Source of the DNA: Gluconobacter cerevisiae
GTDB taxonomy: Bacteria; Pseudomonadota; Alphaproteobacteria; Acetobacterales; Acetobacteraceae
Direction of reading: 5' to 3'
NCBI RefSeq assembly: GCF_015244675.1
Contig: NZ_JABCQO010000010.1
Coordinates: forward strand, 1 to 64,000
DNA: 64,000 bases
The notes under the pieces were generated by a model. The model worked only from the letters and a program-made list of their open reading frames with translations. It did not search any database and had not been told where the DNA came from. Position 1 is the stretch's first letter; every line of letters starts with the position of its first letter. This document shows, piece by piece, positions 58,403 through 64,000 of the stretch. The translations under genes were made by a program, and so were the position numbers.

Positions 58403-59860
58403 ATGATTACGCGCGAAACCCTCAAATCTCTTCCCGCCAGTGTCCAGGCGCCCCCTTACGACATCGACGGCGTGAAACCGGGGATCGTGCATTTCGGTGT
58501 TGGTAACTTTTTCCGGGCGCATGAGGCGTTCTATGTGGAACAGATTCTCGAACATGCGCCTGACTGGGCGATCATTGGCGTTGGTCTGACGGGTAGTGAC
58601 CGGTCGAAGAAAAAGGCCGAGGAATTCAAAAAACAGGACTGCCTGTATTCCCTGACCGAGACGGCGCCTTCCGGTAAAAGCACGGTGCGCGTCATAGGTG
58701 CCCTGCGCGATTATCTGCTGGCCCCGGCTGATCCGGAGGCCGTGCTGAAGCATCTTACTGATCCAGCGATCCGCATCGTTTCCATGACGATCACGGAAGG
58801 CGGCTACAACATTAACGAGACGACTGGCGCGTTCGATCTGGAAAATGCGGCTGTGAAGGCCGATCTTCAGAACCCGGAAAAGCCGTCCACGGTCTTTGGT
58901 TATGTTGTCGAAGCCCTGCGCCGTCGCCGGGATGCCGGGCACAAGGCGTTTACGGTCATGTCCTGCGACAATCTGCGCCACAACGGTAATGTCGCTCGCA
59001 AGGCTTTCCTCGGCTATGCGAAAGCGCGAGATCCGGAACTGGCGAAGTGGATCGAGGAGAACGCGACCTTCCCGAATGGAATGGTTGATCGTATCACCCC
59101 GACTGTTTCGACTGCCATCGCCAAGAAACTGAATGCGGCTAGTGGACTGGATGATGATCTGCCGTTGGTGGCTGAGGATTTTCACCAGTGGGTGCTGGAA
59201 GATCAGTTTGCAGATGGCCGTCCGCCGCTTGAAAAAGCTGGCGTGCAGATGGTCAAAGATGTTACGGACTGGGAGCATGTCAAAATCCGGATGCTTAATG
59301 CTGGACATGTCACGCTCTGCTTTCCGGGCATTCTGGTCGGCTATGAGAATGTGGATGATGCCATTGAAGACAGCGAGCTCCTTGGAAACCTGAAGAATTA
59401 CCTCAACAAGGATGTTATCCCGACCCTGAAGGCGCCTTCAGGCATGACACTTGAGGGATATCGGGACAGCGTCATCAGCCGCTTTTCCAACAAGGCGATG
59501 TCCGATCAGACGCTCCGGATTGCCAGCGATGGTTGTTCCAAGGTTCAGGTGTTCTGGACGGAAACCGTGCGCCGGGCGATTGAAGGCAAGCGGGATCTGT
59601 CGCGCATTGCGTTCGGAATCGCATCCTATCTCGAAATGCTGCGTGGGCGGGACGAGAAGGGCGGGACGTATGAATCGTCCGAGCCGACTTATGGCGAAGC
59701 TGAATGGAAGCTTGCCAAGGCTGATGATTTCGAAAGCTCTCTGAAGCTTCCGGCGTTCGATGGGTGGCGCGATCTGGACACGTCCGAACTGGATCAGAAG
59801 GTCATCGCGCTGCGGAAGATCATTCGCGAAAAGGGTGTGAAGGCCGCTATTCCGGCCTGA
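58403..59860 (+). CDS. Mannitol 2-dehydrogenase family polyol dehydrogenase
   Basis: A 485-residue long-chain polyol dehydrogenase; the ATG at 58403 has GGAGA upstream (frame open to 58325). N-terminal nucleotide domain: IVHFGVGNFFRAHEAFYVEQIL and AIIGVGLTG. Catalytic region: VMSCDNLRHNGN, DRITPTVS, and the Lys/Asn/His set in HVKIRMLNAGHVTLC. It interconverts mannitol and fructose (or a similar pair) with NAD(P)H in the cytosol. In Gluconobacter such enzymes are abundant. Confidence 0.9.
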   Translation: MITRETLKSLPASVQAPPYDIDGVKPGIVHFGVGNFFRAHEAFYVEQILEHAPDWAIIGVGLTGSDRSKKKAEEFKKQDCLYSLTETAPSGKSTVRVIGALRDYLLAPADPEAVLKHLTDPAIRIVSMTITEGGYNINETTGAFDLENAAVKADLQNPEKPSTVFGYVVEALRRRRDAGHKAFTVMSCDNLRHNGNVARKAFLGYAKARDPELAKWIEENATFPNGMVDRITPTVSTAIAKKLNAASGLDDDLPLVAEDFHQWVLEDQFADGRPPLEKAGVQMVKDVTDWEHVKIRMLNAGHVTLCFPGILVGYENVDDAIEDSELLGNLKNYLNKDVIPTLKAPSGMTLEGYRDSVISRFSNKAMSDQTLRIASDGCSKVQVFWTETVRRAIEGKRDLSRIAFGIASYLEMLRGRDEKGGTYESSEPTYGEAEWKLAKADDFESSLKLPAFDGWRDLDTSELDQKVIALRKIIREKGVKAAIPA

Positions 59861-59878
59861 AGACGCTTTTCGGTATTA

Positions 59879-59911
59879 AAAAACCGCGCTCCGTAGGGAG
59901 CGCGGTTTTTT
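59879..59911. terminator. Bidirectional intrinsic terminator
   Basis: AAACCGCGCTCC pairs with GGGAGCGCGGTTT around a short loop; A-run before and T8 after. Confidence 0.9.
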
Positions 59912-59917
59912 TTATGT

Positions 59918-60070
59918 TCAGATCTGTCCTAGCAGGACGAGGATCACGACAATGACCACGATCAGGCCAAGTCCGCTGGACGGGTAGTAGCCCCACTTTG
60001 AACTGTACGGCCATGACGGCAGCGCACCGATCAGCAGGAGAATCAGAATTACAAGAAGGATCAGTCCCAT
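59918..60070 (-). CDS. DUF3309-family small membrane protein
   Basis: A 50-residue protein: two hydrophobic helices (LILLVILILLLIGALP and LIVVIVVILVLLGQI) joined by WPYSSKWGYYPSSG, the exact hallmark of DUF3309. AAGAGAG precedes the ATG. The family is common in Alpha- and Betaproteobacteria and has no known function. Confidence 0.88.
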   Translation of the reverse strand: MGLILLVILILLLIGALPSWPYSSKWGYYPSSGLGLIVVIVVILVLLGQI

Positions 60071-60144
60071 GGCATATCTCTCTTGCCGGTTGAGACTGCT
60101 TTACGCGCGTTGGTGAACGAAAGTTTCCGGAATATTGCGAAAGA

Positions 60145-60975
60145 TCAAAGCTGCCGGTCACGCTTGATGCGGTCCCAGGCGGCGTTGATGCGGGCGACTT
60201 TGTCCTGCGCCCGGCGGCGCTCGGCTTCGGACATGGGTTTTTGCGCCAGAACGTCCGGATGGTGCTCGCGGATCAAGGTCCGCCAGCGGACGCGCACTTC
60301 GGTATCGGTGGCGGTACGGGTAATGCCGAGAATGCGATAGGCGTCCGGCTCATTTGAACTGGCAGCACGGCTGTTCCCGTTCTCCGCCCGCTCCCACGCT
60401 CCTGCGGGAAGGCCGAAAGCCCGGTGGACGCGCTGGAGAAAGTCGATTTCCCTAGGGTGCAGCTTGCGGTCCGGCCCGGCATCGGCGCGGGCGATGCGGA
60501 ACAGGGCCGTCATGAGGTTTTCAAGCGGTGCCGTGTTGTCGGCATAGGCCGCACCCATCTCGCGGGCATACATCTCGAAGTCGTCCGTCCGGTCCCGCGC
60601 GCGGTCGAACAGCATGCCGACTTCCTTGACGTTATCGGACGGGAACTGGAAGCAGGTTTTGAAAGCGTTGATTTCGTGCCGGTTAACCGGGCCGTCGATC
60701 TTGGCGAGTTTCGCACAAAGCGCAACAAGCCCAATGGCATAGAGTTGATCCCGCTTGCCCAGCGCTGCCGCGATTTTGGCCGCTCCAAAAAAGGCCGCGC
60801 TGTTGGGGTCAGGCCGACCATTTGCAGGAAAACGCTCGCTCCATCCCCCTGTCGAGGGCTTGAGCAGGGAGCCGCTATCGGCGGCATGACCCAAGGCTGC
60901 GCCCATCAGCGCTCCGAAAGGACCACCAACCGCGAAACCCGCGACACCACCGAACATCTTGCCCCAGATAGCCAT
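60145..60975 (-). CDS. DjlA-like co-chaperone (TerB plus J domain)
   Basis: A 276-residue protein. A glycine-rich hydrophobic N-terminus (GGVAGFAVGGPFGALMGAALGHA) is like the DjlA membrane segment. A TerB-like domain follows (LYAIGLVALCAKLAKIDGPVNRHEINAF...). A C-terminal J domain has YRILGITRTATDTEVRVRWRTLIREHHPD (HPD intact). It would recruit DnaK at the inner membrane. Confidence 0.87.
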   Translation of the reverse strand: MAIWGKMFGGVAGFAVGGPFGALMGAALGHAADSGSLLKPSTGGWSERFPANGRPDPNSAAFFGAAKIAAALGKRDQLYAIGLVALCAKLAKIDGPVNRHEINAFKTCFQFPSDNVKEVGMLFDRARDRTDDFEMYAREMGAAYADNTAPLENLMTALFRIARADAGPDRKLHPREIDFLQRVHRAFGLPAGAWERAENGNSRAASSNEPDAYRILGITRTATDTEVRVRWRTLIREHHPDVLAQKPMSEAERRRAQDKVARINAAWDRIKRDRQL

Positions 60976-61145
60976 AGGTTCAGCCTAGCACGCTCGTTCG
61001 TGGCGGCAAATGACAGATCGTACAGCCGCACTTTACGTGGGCTGAAAGCTTTTGCGTGAGGCGTGCTATGAAAGCGGAATGACGAACCCGACACAGCCTC
61101 AGGCTTTATAGTGTCAGGGTTTCAGATCGTTTAACGGATATTTGC

Positions 61146-61463
61146 ATGACTTCTTCGCTGCCCCCTCGTACTGACGATGAACTGATGGAGCTTCTGATCC
61201 GCCGGCTGCCTGAGAAGTTGCAGACCGTGCTGAACTGGCTGCGGGAGCCGTCGCATAAATGGGTACGAATTCCGGCGGGCGTGCTGTTCATGCTGGGGGG
61301 CGTCCTGTCGATCCTGCCGGTTCTCGGATTGTGGATGCTGCCGGTTGGCGTGATGCTGCTCTCACAGGATATTGCGCTGTTACGCCGTTTGCAGGGCCGC
61401 GTCCTGCGTTGGGTCGAACGCAAGCACCCCGACTGGCTGGGGCTGCCAGCCGACAACGCCTAG
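61146..61463 (+). CDS. Small membrane protein
   Basis: A 105-residue protein with a central hydrophobic hairpin (IPAGVLFMLGGVLSILPVLGLWMLPVGVMLLSQDIALL) between charged ends. The pattern resembles small transmembrane proteins with two close spans (PGPGW-like). The function is not known. It overlaps the convergent RHH gene by four bases. Confidence 0.65.
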   Translation: MTSSLPPRTDDELMELLIRRLPEKLQTVLNWLREPSHKWVRIPAGVLFMLGGVLSILPVLGLWMLPVGVMLLSQDIALLRRLQGRVLRWVERKHPDWLGLPADNA

Positions 61464-61690
61464 CGGGAGGTTTCAATTCGCTTTTGCAGATGAAGAAGTG
61501 CGGCAACCCGAAGTGCTGAAGCCAGCGGACGTTCGGGCGGTCGCGTCGTGTCCAGCGAGGCGACGAGTGAGGCAAAGCTCTGCTGGCGCGTCGTGGCGAT
61601 CATGTCCAGAACCGTCCAGAATTCGGGTTCGAGTGCCACGGACGTCCGATGACCGGACAGGGACAGGCTGCGTTTGACGAGATCGCTCAT
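61460..61690 (-). CDS. Ribbon-helix-helix domain protein
   Basis: A 76-residue protein of the RHH_4 type: KRSLSLSGHRTSVALEPEFWTVLDMIATTRQQSFASLVASLD. The conserved SLxGHRTSxxLExxFW block is typical for Alphaproteobacteria. It may be a small DNA-binding regulator. Its ATG overlaps the queG stop. Confidence 0.85.
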   Translation of the reverse strand: MSDLVKRSLSLSGHRTSVALEPEFWTVLDMIATTRQQSFASLVASLDTTRPPERPLASALRVAALLHLQKRIETSR

Positions 61691-62745
61691 GCCGGATGGT
61701 CCTCAAGCTGTTTGATGGCCCAGTCTGCCGTTTCGGCAATATCCGGGTCCGGATCTGTCAGTAAGTCGCGCGCGGAGGGGACGAGCGACGGATCGGCGGA
61801 GTTGCCAATGGCGATCAGCACATTGCGTACAAATCTGTTGCGCCCGATCCGCTTGATGGGTGAGCCGGAAAAGAATGTCCGGAAGGTCGCATCATCCAGC
61901 CGAACCAGTTCGTCGAGCTTCGGGGCGATAAGTTCGGGACGGGCCTGAAGTTTGATATGTCGCGCGCTCTCTGCAAAGCGGTTCCACGGGCAGACGGACA
62001 GGCAGTCGTCGCATCCATAGATGTGATTACCAATTTTTGGGCGCAGTTCGTGGGGGATCGGGCCTTTATGCTCGATCGTCAGATACGAGATGCAGCGGCG
62101 CGCATCCATCCGGTAGGGGGCCGTAAACGCATCGGTCGGGCAGGCGGTCAGGCAGCGCGTGCAGGAACCGCAGCTTCCGCCTTTGGGAGCGGAAGGCGCG
62201 AGTTCCAGCGTGGTGTAGATCTCGCCCAGAAGCAGCCAGGAGCCATGCTCCCGCGAGACGAGACAGGTGTGTTTTCCCGTCCAGCCGAGCTGCGCCTTTT
62301 CCGCCAGTGCGCGCTCTGAAACCGGTGCTGTATCAACGAACACTTTTACCTGCGTCTCCGGTCCACCCAGCTTCACGACATACTGCGCCAGATGTTTGAG
62401 CATGCCCTTGATGACGTCATGATAATCCCGGTTGCGAGCATAGACTGAGATGTTGCCGCATTCTGGATCGGTCGTCGGGCCTTCCGCCGGGGCATAGGAC
62501 AGGCCCAGCGAAATTACGCTCCGCACTTCGGGCCACAGCGCCTGAGGATGGGCGCGTTCTTCGATGCGCGTCTCCATCCACTCCATCGTCCCGTGATGGC
62601 CTTGTGCGACGAATTCCCGCAGACCCTGCGCGACTTCCGGTCCGAGTTCGGCCTTGCAGAACCCGACCGCATCAAAACCCAGATGACGCGCATGGTCCGC
62701 AATCCGGGTTTCAAGCCCTGTGTCGGGTGTCGGAAAATCAGGCAT
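61687..62745 (-). CDS. queG: Epoxyqueuosine reductase
   Basis: A 352-residue cobalamin- and Fe-S-dependent enzyme that makes queuosine in tRNA from epoxyqueuosine. The N-terminal domain has VISLGLSYAP and VDTAPVSERALAEKAQLGWTGKHTCLVS. Two 4Fe-4S motifs are visible: CGSCTRCLTACPTDAF and CDDCLSVCPWNRF. A HEAT-like C-terminal segment ends WAIKQLEDH. Confidence 0.93.
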   Translation of the reverse strand: MPDFPTPDTGLETRIADHARHLGFDAVGFCKAELGPEVAQGLREFVAQGHHGTMEWMETRIEERAHPQALWPEVRSVISLGLSYAPAEGPTTDPECGNISVYARNRDYHDVIKGMLKHLAQYVVKLGGPETQVKVFVDTAPVSERALAEKAQLGWTGKHTCLVSREHGSWLLLGEIYTTLELAPSAPKGGSCGSCTRCLTACPTDAFTAPYRMDARRCISYLTIEHKGPIPHELRPKIGNHIYGCDDCLSVCPWNRFAESARHIKLQARPELIAPKLDELVRLDDATFRTFFSGSPIKRIGRNRFVRNVLIAIGNSADPSLVPSARDLLTDPDPDIAETADWAIKQLEDHPA

Positions 62746-62903
62746 GAAAAGAGATTGGTCTCACCGGTGAACGGACATCTATTATGTCATCGGGTATGCA
62801 AATGGACCAGCTTTTCCACCGTTCTGGAGGCCCGTTTCAGACAGGGTTTGTCACGATTTGAAAATGGCTTGCCACGTCGGGGGCGGAGCGGCATCGTTGG
62901 GCC

Positions 62904-64000
62904 ATGCGACATCCTTTCCGCTCCATTCTGCCCGCTGCTGTTCTGGGCATGACATCCGTTCTGGCACTGCATCCGGTCGCACAGGCTGTCCCGTCTGCCG
63001 CACAGGTCTACGATCACGTCCGGAACGATCCGGTGCGTCTGAACATGTTCCTGCGGGAATTTCCTAAAGGGGCGGATCTGCACAATCATCTGGCTGGCGC
63101 GATTTATGCTGAGAGCATGCTGGACTGGGCTGCGCGCGATGGGCTGTGCGTGTCCCTGACGGAAAAGCGCATTCTCGATCATGCGTGCACCCATCCGGGA
63201 GACGGCGAATTTCCTGCTGCCGACCTATCGCATCACGCAGGATCGGAAAATGCGCTGATCGATGCGCTGTCCATGCGCGACTTCGTACCGTCGCCGGGGG
63301 ATGCTTCCGGCCACGACCATTTCTTCGCGACCTTCGCCCGATTTACCGCCATCGCTGACGCGCATGAGGGCGAGATGCTGGCTGAAGTCCGCGACCGTGC
63401 CGCGCGCGACCATGTGACGTATCTGGAGCTGATGATCTCGCCCGGCATCGGCTCCATGATCGGGGCGGGTTTCCATCATTCGTTGCAGGGCGAAGACCTC
63501 GCTGCCGCGCATCAGGCCCTCGTTCCGGAAATTCCGTCACTGGTGCAGAAAGCCAGAGCCGAGACGGACCGGATGGAGGCTCAGGCGCGGGACGTGTTGA
63601 AATGCGGAACACCGCAGGCCCATCTGGGATGCGCGGTCACGGTGCGCTACCTGTTCCAGACCCTGCGGACGCTGCCGCCTCAGGCCGTTTATGCACAGCT
63701 CGACGCCGGTTATGCGACCGTAAAAGCCGATCCGCGCTTCGTTGGGCTGAATATCGTCGCGCCCGAGGACGACGCGACCGCCATGCGCGACTACGACCTG
63801 CACATGAGGATGTTCCATTTCTTGAACGGCGTGTATCCGGGCGTGAAGCTGAGCCTGCATGCCGGGGAACTCACGACGGGCCTCGTGCCCACGGAGGGTC
63901 TGCGTCATCATATTCGCGCAGCCGTCGATGTGGCGGGTGCCAGCCGGATCGGGCACGGCGTGGATGTGGCGCTGGAGGACGATCCTGAATCGCTGCTGTC
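62904..64000 (+). CDS. Exported adenosine deaminase-like protein, partial
   Basis: The frame runs off the right edge after 365 residues. A signal peptide (RSILPAAVLGMTSVLALHPVAQA) is followed by the amidohydrolase metal motif DLHNHLAGAIY, then KLSLHAGEL and SRIGHGVD. These match adenosine deaminases, which turn adenosine into inosine. The exported form (ADGF/CECR1-like length and signal) would act in the periplasm. Activity is not shown by sequence alone. Confidence 0.8.
   Translation, partial: MRHPFRSILPAAVLGMTSVLALHPVAQAVPSAAQVYDHVRNDPVRLNMFLREFPKGADLHNHLAGAIYAESMLDWAARDGLCVSLTEKRILDHACTHPGDGEFPAADLSHHAGSENALIDALSMRDFVPSPGDASGHDHFFATFARFTAIADAHEGEMLAEVRDRAARDHVTYLELMISPGIGSMIGAGFHHSLQGEDLAAAHQALVPEIPSLVQKARAETDRMEAQARDVLKCGTPQAHLGCAVTVRYLFQTLRTLPPQAVYAQLDAGYATVKADPRFVGLNIVAPEDDATAMRDYDLHMRMFHFLNGVYPGVKLSLHAGELTTGLVPTEGLRHHIRAAVDVAGASRIGHGVDVALEDDPESLL

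Noticed and set aside
1-64000. CRISPR array or insertion sequence
   Set aside because: No regularly spaced repeats and no transposase gene were found anywhere in the window.

Overview
The window is about 27 kb of an alphaproteobacterial chromosome interrupted by one complete-looking prophage of about 37.1 kb. The host genes point to an acetic acid bacterium (Acetobacteraceae), most likely Gluconobacter or a close relative. The evidence is an OprB sugar porin, a cytosolic mannitol/polyol dehydrogenase of about 485 residues, ThyX instead of ThyA, an alphaproteobacterial SspB, a DUF3309 peptide, and a circularly permuted two-piece tmRNA whose tag reads ANDNSEVLAVAA. The genus is an inference; the family-level call is firmer.

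Left flank (1-16843, host): end of an outer-membrane efflux gene, a secreted alpha/beta hydrolase, a DnaJ-type co-chaperone operon, a POT peptide transporter, OprB, a TonB-dependent receptor behind a Fur-box-like palindrome, a POTRA protein, DUF1643 plus a periplasmic peroxiredoxin, a lytic transglycosylase/SPOR lipoprotein, a polysaccharide ABC exporter (permease plus ATPase), a VOC protein, sspB, ssrA (tmRNA), thyX and a small membrane protein. Right flank (53981-64000, host): a small lipoprotein, an Mrp/ApbC iron-sulfur carrier, a DegP-type protease, a FUSC-type membrane protein, mannitol dehydrogenase, DUF3309, a DjlA-like co-chaperone, a small membrane protein, a ribbon-helix-helix protein, queG and a truncated exported adenosine deaminase.

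Prophage (16844-53980): it sits in the anticodon loop of a host tRNA-Thr(TGT) gene on the minus strand. The 3' half of the tRNA is at 16806-16850 and the 5' half at 53974-54010. The only shared sequence is the 7-nt anticodon loop, so the host tRNA is cut in two. The prophage carries its own full-length tRNA-Thr(TGT) with a promoter (52463-52538), directly beside the integrase. The virion genes describe a contractile-tailed phage: an HK97-type head (terS, terL, portal, protease, capsid), neck proteins, sheath, tube, a tail chaperone with a programmed -1 frameshift site, a tape measure with a lysozyme domain, Mu/P2-type baseplate proteins and a tail fibre. Nearly all are on the minus strand, but the module order is permuted. 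Plus-strand cargo genes and nuclease genes interrupt the late region. Left-end accessory genes include a RelE/HigA-type toxin-antitoxin pair and a DUF4393-like protein. The right end has an AAA+ ATPase with an unknown partner. I found no recognisable CI/Cro repressor or replication initiator.

The most unusual signals are: (i) the split host tRNA replaced by a phage-borne one; (ii) a TAAATA element, sometimes the full T4-late-like TATAAATA, just upstream of most late minus-strand transcription units and often followed at once by a small hairpin; (iii) a leader with four mutually exclusive pairing segments that hides the ribosome binding site of a 151-residue protein (47915-48370); (iv) a G GGA AAC frameshift site in the tail chaperone gene.
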